A DNA stretch of 5,229 nucleotides from assembly GCA_937915745.1 (NCBI GenBank), contig CALGGJ010000012.1:1-5229 (forward strand). The letters are read 5' to 3'. This document shows positions 1 through 5,229 of this stretch, piece by piece; position 1 is the stretch's first letter; every line of letters begins with the position of its first letter. Made by a program: the position numbers and the translations under genes. The notes beneath the pieces were generated by a model that saw nothing but the letters and a program-made list of their open reading frames with translations, was not told the DNA's origin and ran no database searches. The stretch is from an uncultured Prevotellaceae bacterium (GTDB lineage Bacteria; Bacteroidota; Bacteroidia; Bacteroidales; Bacteroidaceae).

Positions 1-79
1 CCAAAAAGAAAGTTTTCAAAGCGCGAAACAGTCTAATGACCGATTTGGGTTAAAGTCTGAGTCAAAGTTAAAGTCAGCG

Positions 80-910
80 TCATTTATAGAGAATGTCGTT
101 CATTGCATGTCTGCCGACGAACCGGCTTTGGTCAACATCGCCCATAATTCCGTCAACACGCCCATGCCCGGTGTATTGCCATATAAGGAAATCATCGCCT
201 CCATTGAGGTAAGGCTCTTCCTGAGGTGTATATTGTGCAATCATAAACTTATATGCCTTGAAGTTGGGGTAGGGGGCAAAGTATTTGTTGTAAAAGTTTT
301 TACCTGTATAGATAATCGGGCGGCGTCCGTATTCATCGGTCACCAGTCGCAAGAATTCCTGCAAACGTGAATGCAATGTCTCTACCGTCACACCGCCAGT
401 TACCTCAACGTCAATCAGTGGCAGCAGGTCTTGGTGTTTTCTATTTACCACTTTGCGGAAATTGTCGTATTGTGCCTTTGCATTCACTCCAGGGCGGAAG
501 AAATGATAGCTGCCGGCTTTAAGTCCGTGACGCCGTGCTTCGGTAATGTTGTAAAGGTATGTTTCGTCAATAATTGTATTCGATTCGGTAGCTTTGATAT
601 ATACATACCCCACATGGCCCGACTTTGCAACTGTCTTCCAATCAATACTTCCTTGATAATGACTCACATCGATACCGTGAATATGGTTGATGAATGTTGC
701 TAAGCTGCTTAGTTTCGGTTGTGTCGGTGGTTGCAGCCGTGTGTCTGTCAGCGACAGACATGTGGCCGCCGGCATGTCGGGTTCTGTATATGCATACTCC
801 AGACCGGCCTGTACTTTTTTTGTTTTCTTTTTGCCCGCCTCAATGTGTGGAACAAGCATACACGATGCAATAATGACTATTGCAGTACGTAATATGTGGT
901 GATGGTTCAT
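80..910 (-). CDS. Exported GH25-family muramidase (lysozyme-like)
   Basis: This 276-residue protein matches glycoside hydrolase family 25, enzymes that cut the beta-1,4 bond between N-acetylmuramic acid and N-acetylglucosamine in peptidoglycan. The catalytic domain runs from about residue 78 to 270. It opens with GIDVSHYQG (Asp81), followed by YIKATES (104-110), GSYHFF (133-138), the acidic pair in LIDVE (Asp167, Glu169), IIYTG (199-203), IWQYT (243-247) and VDQSRF (Asp260). The spacing of the acidic residues fits the family. The N-terminus has a hydrophobic stretch at about 11-20, so export is likely. It could be cleaved near IEA/GK (25/26), or at a lipobox-like IASC ending at Cys17, which would make it a lipoprotein. 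Residues 26-77 look like a linker. The ATG lies 25 nt after the DUF1846 stop, has no Shine-Dalgarno sequence, and may be read through from that gene. Roles in wall remodelling or attack on other bacteria are both possible. Confidence 0.93.
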   Translation of the reverse strand: MNHHHILRTAIVIIASCMLVPHIEAGKKKTKKVQAGLEYAYTEPDMPAATCLSLTDTRLQPPTQPKLSSLATFINHIHGIDVSHYQGSIDWKTVAKSGHVGYVYIKATESNTIIDETYLYNITEARRHGLKAGSYHFFRPGVNAKAQYDNFRKVVNRKHQDLLPLIDVEVTGGVTVETLHSRLQEFLRLVTDEYGRRPIIYTGKNFYNKYFAPYPNFKAYKFMIAQYTPQEEPYLNGGDDFLIWQYTGHGRVDGIMGDVDQSRFVGRHAMNDILYK

Positions 911-935
911 TTGTGATTATAGTCAACACCGGTTG

Positions 936-2411
936 TTAAAACTTTCTTTTCATCACAGGGTCGCATGTGAGCCCGACTCCCAGTTTCTTGAATATCTTTT
1001 TGTCAACCTCGCTCAGCATCACAGTGCAGTGAGCCTGACATCCGCGTAGATCGGGCAGATGTTCGAGTGCCAGACGGCAGCCTTCGTCATGAGGACTCAG
1101 TACCGATAGTGCAACGAGTACTTCGTCAGTGTGTAGTCGAGGATTATTTCCACCCAAATAATCTGTCTTTGTCTTTTGTATTGGTTCAATGAGTTCCTCT
1201 GGAATGAGTTTAAGGCTGTGGTCGATGCCTGCAAGATATTTGGTTGCGTTGAGTATCAGTGCCGCACTAGGTCCCAGCAGTGTACTCTCCTCTGATGTGA
1301 TGATGGTTCCGTCGGCAAGTTCGATGGCAGCAGTGGCACGTTCGCCAAGCGATTGTTCCCTGCGTTCTTTTGCAGCGACGGTGGTTTTACGATAAGCAGT
1401 GTTTATTCCCGCCTGCTTGAACAGCAGTGCGATTTTGCTCACCTCGCTGTCGGTTCCGTCGCCAGTGGCAAGGCGGTTGAGTGCAGTGTAGTATCGACGT
1501 ATGATTTCGTTTTTCGATGCTTCTTGACACACTTCGTCATCGCTGATGCAAAATCCTACCATGTTGACACCCATGTCGGTGGGCGACTTATATGGGTTCT
1601 CGCCGTAGATGCCCTCGAACAGTGCGTTGAGTACGGGGAATATCTCGATGTCGCGGTTGTAGTTGATGGCAATCTTTCCGTATGCTTCATAGTGGAACGG
1701 GTCGATCATGTTGACATCATTGAGGTCGGCTGTGGCAGCTTCGTATGCGATGTTGACGGGATGTTTCAGCGGCAGGCTCCATACGGGGAATGTCTCAAAC
1801 TTGGCATACCCGGCTTCTATTCCGCGTTGGTGTTCGTGGTATAGTTGGCTGAGGCATACAGCCATCTTGCCGCTTCCTGGTCCTGGTGCGGTCACAATCA
1901 CCAGCGGCCGTGAGGTTTCCACATAGTCGTTGCGCCCGAATCCTTGGTCTGAATCGATAAGTGTCACGTTCGACGGATATCCCTCAATTGTATAGTGGTA
2001 GTATGCTTTGATGCCAAGTCGGCTCAATTTGTGTCGGTAGGCATCGGCCGACCCCTGTCCGTTGTAGTGGGTTATGACCACTGAACTGACGAGGAATCCG
2101 CGTCTTTGGAATTCGTCGCGCAAGCGTAGTACGTCCATGTCATAGGTGATTCCCAGGTCGCCTCTTACTTTTTGTTTTTCTATATCGACGGCACTAATTA
2201 CTATCACTATCTCGGCCGAGTCGCTCAATTGGCTGAGCATCTTCAGTTTGCTGTCGGGTTGGAATCCCGGCAATACGCGGCTGGCATGGTAGTCGTCGAA
2301 CAGTTTGCCTCCAAGTTCCAGATAGAGTTTGTTGCCAAACTTAGCTATGCGTTCTTTGATGTGTTCCGACTGTATTTTCAGATATTTGTCGTTGTCGAAT
2401 CCTTGTTTCAT
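936..2411 (-). CDS. DUF1846 family protein of unknown function
   Basis: This 491-residue protein looks like a full-length member of the DUF1846 family (about 490-500 residues), found in Firmicutes, Actinobacteria and Bacteroidales and still without an assigned activity to my knowledge. Recognition rests on overall family character and on the glycine-rich APGPGSGKM segment at about residues 175-183, which resembles a phosphate-binding loop, followed by CLSQLYHE. The N-terminal third (to about 165) carries EIVIVISAVDIE and alternates beta and alpha character. No signal peptide or membrane segment is visible, so it should be cytosolic. The ATG is 89 nt after the panD stop, with no Shine-Dalgarno sequence at a usable distance; the only similar string, AAGGTGG, is more than 20 nt away. 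That is normal for Bacteroidales. GH25 follows after 25 nt. The family call is solid; nucleotide binding is an inference from the loop alone. Confidence 0.92.
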   Translation of the reverse strand: MKQGFDNDKYLKIQSEHIKERIAKFGNKLYLELGGKLFDDYHASRVLPGFQPDSKLKMLSQLSDSAEIVIVISAVDIEKQKVRGDLGITYDMDVLRLRDEFQRRGFLVSSVVITHYNGQGSADAYRHKLSRLGIKAYYHYTIEGYPSNVTLIDSDQGFGRNDYVETSRPLVIVTAPGPGSGKMAVCLSQLYHEHQRGIEAGYAKFETFPVWSLPLKHPVNIAYEAATADLNDVNMIDPFHYEAYGKIAINYNRDIEIFPVLNALFEGIYGENPYKSPTDMGVNMVGFCISDDEVCQEASKNEIIRRYYTALNRLATGDGTDSEVSKIALLFKQAGINTAYRKTTVAAKERREQSLGERATAAIELADGTIITSEESTLLGPSAALILNATKYLAGIDHSLKLIPEELIEPIQKTKTDYLGGNNPRLHTDEVLVALSVLSPHDEGCRLALEHLPDLRGCQAHCTVMLSEVDKKIFKKLGVGLTCDPVMKRKF

Positions 2412-2500
2412 TTTGTGGTATGTGTGTTTGTTTCCACCTTATTTTGTGTGTAGTGATATTTTCACAACAATCAGAGTGTGATGTTTCTCATCTGGTGGTG

Positions 2501-2851
2501 CTACGTCAGTTTGTTGTTTTCGTCGGGGAAGATGATGCTTGGTTTGAAGTTGCGTGCCTCGTCGGGGGTCATTTGTGCGTATGCCATGATGATGCACTCG
2601 TCGCCTACTTGTACTTTGCGTGCGGCTGCGCCATTAAGGCAGATACTTCCTGTCCCGCGCTCTCCCCTTATTATGTATGTTTCAAACCGTTCGCCGTTGT
2701 TGTTGTCAACCACAGCCACTTTTTCGCCGGCAATGAGGTTGGCGGCATCCATGAGGTCTTCATCGATTGTTATGCTGCCCATGTAGTGAAGGTTGGCTTC
2801 GGTGATGGTAGCGCAGTGTATTTTTGATTTTAGTACTTCGATGGTCATCAT
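2501..2851 (-). CDS. panD: Aspartate 1-decarboxylase proenzyme
   Basis: PanD decarboxylates L-aspartate to beta-alanine, the substrate of PanC, in pantothenate synthesis. It is a pyruvoyl enzyme made by self-cleavage between Gly24 and Ser25. Here HYMGSITID carries that Gly-Ser bond. There are two adjacent ATG codons. Starting at the second one (position 2848) places Lys9, Tyr22, Gly24-Ser25, Arg54, Thr57, Tyr58 and the NGAAA loop at 72-76 in the same numbering as the E. coli enzyme. The second ATG is therefore as likely a start as the first, giving 115 or 116 residues, close to the usual 115-130. No Shine-Dalgarno sequence is present; the upstream bases are A/T-rich. The gene starts 7 nt after the panC stop, so the two are surely co-transcribed. 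All residues needed for processing and catalysis are present. Confidence 0.98.
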   Translation of the reverse strand: MMTIEVLKSKIHCATITEANLHYMGSITIDEDLMDAANLIAGEKVAVVDNNNGERFETYIIRGERGTGSICLNGAAARKVQVGDECIIMAYAQMTPDEARNFKPSIIFPDENNKLT

Positions 2852-2858
2852 TCTTGTG

Positions 2859-3740
2859 TTATTTATACCGTATGTTGTCGATGAGACGTACTGGCAGGTG
2901 TCCGCAGAATACGGTGATACATCCTACAATGTCGTCGGAGTCGTCCCATGAACTTATGTCTTGCAGCGATTTGCCATCAACAATGTTGTAGTATTGCACT
3001 TCGAGGCCTTCCACCTTGTCTATTTTGCTGACTACCCATTGCCTGGTTTCTTCCAATGTATGGTTCTTTGCGTATTCAAGGCTTTCAAACAGAGTGTGCG
3101 ATATGTTTACGGCAGTCTGTCGCTCGTCGGTACTGAGCAGTGTGTTTCGGCTTGATAGTGCGAGTCCGTCTGCTTCGCGTACAATAGGACACGGACAGAG
3201 CAGGAGGTCGAATCCTTTATCGTCAACCATGCGACGTATCACTGCAATTTGCTGGAAGTCTTTTTCTCCGAAGTAAGCCCGTGTTGGTTCTGCAAAGCTG
3301 AAGAGTTTGCTTACAATCTGACACACTCCGTTGAAGTGTCCGGGGCGGAAGGCTCCCTCCATCACGGTGTCGGTAGGTGGATATGAGAACTGACGTGTGT
3401 CGGGTTCGGGGTAGATTTCTTCCACCGATGGTGCAAACACTACGATGATGCTTTCTTTCCCTTTTTCGGATGCCACCTCGTCGGCCACAGCCGTGAGCAA
3501 CTGACAGTCGCTTTCGAGAGTGCGCGGATATTTGTCGAGGTCGTTCTGGTCGTTAAACTGTGTTGGATTCACAAAGATGCTAACTGCAGTTGCATCGTTC
3601 TCGATAAGGCTGCGGCGCACGAGCGACGCATGTCCTGCGTGTAGTGCGCCCATGGTTGGCACGAGGCCTATGCTACAACCATTCGACCTGAAAGCCGCAA
3701 GCTGGGCTTTCAGGTCAGATACAGTATGTACAACATTCAT
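2859..3740 (-). CDS. panC: Pantothenate synthetase (pantoate--beta-alanine ligase)
   Basis: PanC joins pantoate and beta-alanine to form pantothenate, using ATP through a pantoyl-adenylate intermediate. The 293 residues show the family signatures: LVPTMGALHAGH at 26-37 with the ATP-binding HAGH, FVNPTQF (56-62), FGEKDFQQ (157-164), and READGLALSSRN (188-199), the counterpart of the KMSKS loop. It is slightly longer than the usual 280 or so, mainly because of an insert around residues 88-99 (EVASEKGKESII) before VFAPS. It lies 5 nt after mscL and 7 nt before panD. Purine runs precede the ATG (AAGGAG 14 nt away and AAGGA 2 nt away), neither at the ideal distance. Codons 9-19 form a perfect 12-bp inverted repeat (listed separately). 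Thirteen of 15 Arg codons are CGN, unlike the amidase on the right side. Confidence 0.98.
   Translation of the reverse strand: MNVVHTVSDLKAQLAAFRSNGCSIGLVPTMGALHAGHASLVRRSLIENDATAVSIFVNPTQFNDQNDLDKYPRTLESDCQLLTAVADEVASEKGKESIIVVFAPSVEEIYPEPDTRQFSYPPTDTVMEGAFRPGHFNGVCQIVSKLFSFAEPTRAYFGEKDFQQIAVIRRMVDDKGFDLLLCPCPIVREADGLALSSRNTLLSTDERQTAVNISHTLFESLEYAKNHTLEETRQWVVSKIDKVEGLEVQYYNIVDGKSLQDISSWDDSDDIVGCITVFCGHLPVRLIDNIRYK
3685..3716 (-). repeat. Perfect 12-bp inverted repeat with 8-nt loop in the 5' end of panC
   Basis: On the plus strand GACCTGAAAGCC (3685-3696) is followed after 8 nt by its exact reverse complement GGCTTTCAGGTC (3705-3716). In panC mRNA this would form a stable stem-loop over codons 9-19, starting 24 nt after the start codon. 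No U-tract follows, so it is not an intrinsic terminator. It may affect translation or mRNA stability, or may be a chance result of the codons used. Confidence 0.6.
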
Positions 3741-3745
3741 TTTCC

Positions 3746-4213
3746 TTATTTTTTCTCCTTCAACAAATCACGAATCTCTGTCAGGAGCACTTCTTCGTTG
3801 CTTGGTGCAGCGGGTTCCTCGACTGCAACTTCTTCTTCCTTCTTTTTCATCGAGCTAAGCTTGTTGATACCCTTTATCATGAGGAATATACAAACAGCGA
3901 TGATGAGGAAATCGACAATATTCTGAATGAATGAGCCGTAGTTCAGGGTCACTGCTTCTGTAGCGGCAGCTATTTCGTTGCCCGCTGCATCGAGTTGTGC
4001 GGGTACTGCATCTTTCAATACCACTTTCAAGTTGTTGAAGTCAGCACCACCGATGAGAGTACCGATAGGCGGCATAAGGACATCAGACACAAAACTGGTC
4101 ACGATTTTACCAAATGCACCGCCGATGATAACACCGACTGCCATATCCATAACATTTCCCTTTGTTATAAAGTCCCTGAACTCCGCAATAAAACCTTTTG
4201 TCTTCTCACCCAT
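3746..4213 (-). CDS. mscL: Large-conductance mechanosensitive channel MscL
   Basis: MscL is a pentameric inner-membrane channel that opens under membrane tension and releases solutes on osmotic downshock. The 155-residue product has the N-terminal amphipathic helix, then KGNVMDMAVGVIIGGAFGK (18-36) in the first membrane helix. Met24 and Val28 sit at the positions of the E. coli gate residues Leu19 and Val23. MPPIG, a periplasmic loop of about 45 residues, a second membrane helix (FIQNIVDFLIIAVCIF) and a charged C-terminal helix ending LLTEIRDLLKEK follow. The start is ATG at 4213: TAAGGAGGG lies 7 nt before it, whereas an in-frame TTG at 4219 would leave only 1 nt. The gene begins 16 nt after the amidase stop and ends 5 nt before panC. 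Codon use changes within it: the N-terminal Arg is AGG with GGA and ATA nearby, while the C-terminal Arg is CGT and five of 13 Leu codons are CTC, all beyond about codon 50. It may be a hybrid gene. Confidence 0.96.
   Translation of the reverse strand: MGEKTKGFIAEFRDFITKGNVMDMAVGVIIGGAFGKIVTSFVSDVLMPPIGTLIGGADFNNLKVVLKDAVPAQLDAAGNEIAAATEAVTLNYGSFIQNIVDFLIIAVCIFLMIKGINKLSSMKKKEEEVAVEEPAAPSNEEVLLTEIRDLLKEKK
4075..4160. other. Candidate junction between Bacteroidales-like and Clostridia-like DNA
   Basis: Codon choice, ribosome-site type and protein affinity change across this stretch, which encodes the conserved first transmembrane helix of MscL (about codons 19-46). Sequence to the right looks clostridial and to the left looks Bacteroidales. 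The reading frame is unbroken, so the exact point cannot be fixed by eye. Confidence 0.5.
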
Positions 4214-4220
4214 ACTCAAT

Positions 4221-4229
4221 CCCTCCTTA
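4221..4229 (-). promoter_or_regulatory. Strong Shine-Dalgarno site of mscL
   Basis: Read on the minus strand this is TAAGGAGGG, 7 nt before the ATG at 4213. It directly follows the amidase stop codon, giving TAATAAGGAGGG. It settles the mscL start on ATG rather than the TTG two codons upstream. Such a site is typical of Clostridia and contrasts with the weak or absent sites of the genes on the left. Confidence 0.85.
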
Positions 4230-4964
4230 TTATTGAATTGCAGTAAAATAATTATCTATTCCGTTTGCGATACCTGTTGCCATCTTAGTTCTGTAGCTGT
4301 CATTTGACATGTTTACATCCTCGGCGGGATTTGTCATAAATCCCATTTCAAGGATGGTTACCGGAACCTGACTCCAGTTGATTCCACTCATTGTATCGTT
4401 CGTCTGCACACCCTTGTTAATCTGTCCTGTTGCCGCACACTGTCCGTCAACAACAGATTTTGATAAAAGCTGACTTGCTGCCGCTATCGATGCACAGTAC
4501 GGATTTGTTGAAGAAGGAGCCAGAGCATGTACTCCCGCTGCCGTTGTGGAAGTCGAACCGTCGGCATGAAGCCTTATAAATGCATCAGCTCCGGCTGCAT
4601 TTGCTATCTGGGCTCTCTCAGCATTACTGATATTTACATCCTGGCTTGTCCTGCACATAACTACACTGTAGCCTCTCGCCTCAAGAATTGCCTGCAATTT
4701 CAATGCTATGGCAAGTGTAAGCTCTGATTCCTTTACGCCCGTGGTTGTTCCGTGGGTTCCTCCGGCGACCTTTGCCTTCGAAGTAGTTGCCCCCGGTCCT
4801 ACAGGCTCAGTCGAAAGATTAGCCGATGCCTGATGCCCGGCATCAATGCATATTATCTTTCCATTTCCTGCCGGCACAGTTGTCTCTGCAGCCGAAACTG
4901 ATGCCGCAGGAAGAATCATCATCACTGCAGCCAAAAGCAACACCCTGAACTTCTTTAATCTCAT
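4230..4964 (-). CDS. Secreted N-acetylmuramoyl-L-alanine amidase (Amidase_3, zinc-dependent)
   Basis: Amidase_3 enzymes use zinc to cut the bond between N-acetylmuramic acid and L-alanine in peptidoglycan. This 244-residue protein starts with a classic signal peptide (MRLKKFR, a hydrophobic core, then ASVSA/AE with likely cleavage after residue 25). The rest is a single catalytic domain: ICIDAGHQ (His44), GVKESEL (Glu79), IRLHADGS (His133) and VTILEMGFMTNP (Glu206), giving the zinc ligands His-Glu-His and the catalytic Glu. The insert between His44 and Glu79 (VGPGATTSKAKVAGGT) and the TMSGINWSQVPVTI segment recall Lachnospiraceae amidases. No wall-binding repeats are present. All seven Arg codons are AGA/AGG and none of the 16 Leu codons is CTC. 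A GAGGAG site lies 7 nt before the ATG. mscL follows after 16 nt and may share the transcript. Roles in cell separation or wall turnover are inferred. Confidence 0.95.
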   Translation of the reverse strand: MRLKKFRVLLLAAVMMILPAASVSAAETTVPAGNGKIICIDAGHQASANLSTEPVGPGATTSKAKVAGGTHGTTTGVKESELTLAIALKLQAILEARGYSVVMCRTSQDVNISNAERAQIANAAGADAFIRLHADGSTSTTAAGVHALAPSSTNPYCASIAAASQLLSKSVVDGQCAATGQINKGVQTNDTMSGINWSQVPVTILEMGFMTNPAEDVNMSNDSYRTKMATGIANGIDNYFTAIQ

Positions 4965-4971
4965 CCTTACT

Positions 4972-4977
4972 CTCCTC
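4972..4977 (-). promoter_or_regulatory. Shine-Dalgarno site of the amidase gene
   Basis: GAGGAG on the minus strand, 7 nt before the ATG at 4964, within the 27-nt gap after the upstream gene. The site supports the chosen start and fits the Firmicutes-like character of this end of the window. No terminator or promoter is recognisable in the gap, so the amidase is probably read through from the edge gene. Confidence 0.75.
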
Positions 4978-4991
4978 TCTTACATACATGA

Positions 4992-5229
4992 TTATTTATC
5001 TAACGACTTCATCGCCTCTGCAAAATATCCTTCTGCACTATAGCTGTCTTTTCTCTCAGTGATTTTACCGCCATCGAGAATTGACTGGATTTTTGTTGCG
5101 ATAAGATCTAAGGCGACGTCGTTCTTACCGCTGTTAGTAACTATATCCGCATACATTTTTGTTCCGTCCCTTAATATCACACACACATCCTGCATACAGA
5201 AAATCCCGTCACCGCAGTCGTATGTACGG
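4992..5229 (-). CDS. C-terminal part of an unrecognised protein, cut by the right edge
   Basis: The frame ending in TAA at 4992-4994 stays open to the right edge. An ATG at 5195 gives 67 residues, but no ribosome site precedes it, and the codons upstream read RTYDCGDGIFC in the same frame with no stop. This is therefore most likely the last 79 or so residues of a longer protein that begins outside the window. I do not recognise the family. The visible part has two close cysteines around GDGIFCMQDVC, then VILRDGTKMYADIV with beta character, and a mostly helical, charged tail ending AEAMKSLDK. No membrane segment is visible. Two of three Arg codons are AGA/AGG, like the amidase, which starts 27 nt downstream and may share its transcript. 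Confidence 0.65.
   Translation of the reverse strand, partial: RTYDCGDGIFCMQDVCVILRDGTKMYADIVTNSGKNDVALDLIATKIQSILDGGKITERKDSYSAEGYFAEAMKSLDK

Noticed and set aside
3..30. Weak hairpin (GTTTC/GAAAAC arms) followed on the minus strand by a T-rich run, a possible terminator after GH25
   Set aside because: The stem is about five A/T-rich pairs with a bulge, too weak to call an intrinsic terminator.
1..53. Possible C-terminal tail of a convergent plus-strand gene: frame 1 reads PKRKFSKRETV then stop at 34-36; frame 3 reads KKKVFKARNSLMTDLG then stop at 51-53
   Set aside because: Both are Lys/Arg-rich and plausible tails, but only 11-16 residues are visible and nothing favours one, so no gene is called.
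53..76. Four degenerate 6-bp units (AAGTCT, GAGTCA, AAGTTA, AAGTCA), with GTTAAAGTC occurring at 49-57 and 67-75
   Set aside because: Too short and degenerate to distinguish from low-complexity intergenic sequence.
742..760. Inverted repeat TGTCTGTC / GACAGACA with a 3-nt loop inside GH25
   Set aside because: An 8-bp arm pair with a short loop is expected about once by chance in a window of this length, and it lies in coding sequence without other signals.
911..937. TTGAC next to TATAAT, and an imperfect AACACCGGT palindrome, before GH25
   Set aside because: The two boxes are directly adjacent rather than about 17 nt apart, and Bacteroidales use a different promoter consensus. The palindrome has a bulge and no U-tract.
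1353..1844. Plus-strand open frame of 163 codons opposite the DUF1846 gene, plus other long plus-strand frames across the window
   Set aside because: They lie antisense to well-supported genes, have no ribosome sites or recognisable domains, and reflect codon bias of the opposite strand.
2453..2465. Small inverted repeat GTGA/TCAC in the panD-DUF1846 gap
   Set aside because: Only 4 bp of stem; not enough for a terminator or operator call.
4217..4219. TTG as start codon of mscL
   Set aside because: It lies 1 nt from the Shine-Dalgarno site, whereas the ATG at 4213 is 7 nt away and gives the usual MscL N-terminus.

Overview
All convincing genes in this 5.2 kb window lie on the minus strand and are packed head to tail. 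Reading in the direction of transcription (high to low coordinates) they are: the C-terminal end of an unrecognised protein cut by the right edge; a secreted Amidase_3-type N-acetylmuramoyl-L-alanine amidase; mscL (large-conductance mechanosensitive channel); panC and panD (two enzymes of pantothenate/coenzyme A synthesis); a DUF1846 protein of unknown function; and an exported GH25 muramidase. Gaps are 5 to 89 nt. No RNA genes, insertion sequences or CRISPR arrays are visible. The longer plus-strand reading frames are antisense shadows of these genes.

The window appears to join two kinds of genome. Left of about position 4080 (GH25, DUF1846, panD, panC and the C-terminal part of mscL) the genes mostly lack Shine-Dalgarno sequences, Arg is mostly CGN (13 of 15 in panC) and CTC is a common Leu codon. 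This fits a gut-type Bacteroidales. Right of about position 4160 (start of mscL, amidase, edge gene) there are strong purine-rich ribosome sites 7 nt before the starts. All seven Arg codons of the amidase are AGA/AGG, none of its 16 Leu codons is CTC, and the amidase resembles those of Clostridia (Lachnospiraceae type). The change falls inside the conserved first transmembrane segment of mscL, leaving an intact, normal-looking channel gene. The simplest explanation is a chimeric join at a conserved stretch. A real transfer or recombination is possible.

Functionally, panC and panD are a natural pair: PanD makes beta-alanine and PanC condenses it with pantoate. DUF1846 and the GH25 enzyme follow and may be read through from the same transcript. 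The amidase and mscL are a tightly spaced pair, one cutting cell-wall peptide stems and the other releasing solutes on osmotic downshock. Because of the suspected join, the amidase-mscL and mscL-panC linkages should not both be trusted. I found no new multi-gene system. The items most worth checking are the mscL discontinuity and a perfect 12-bp inverted repeat in the first codons of panC.
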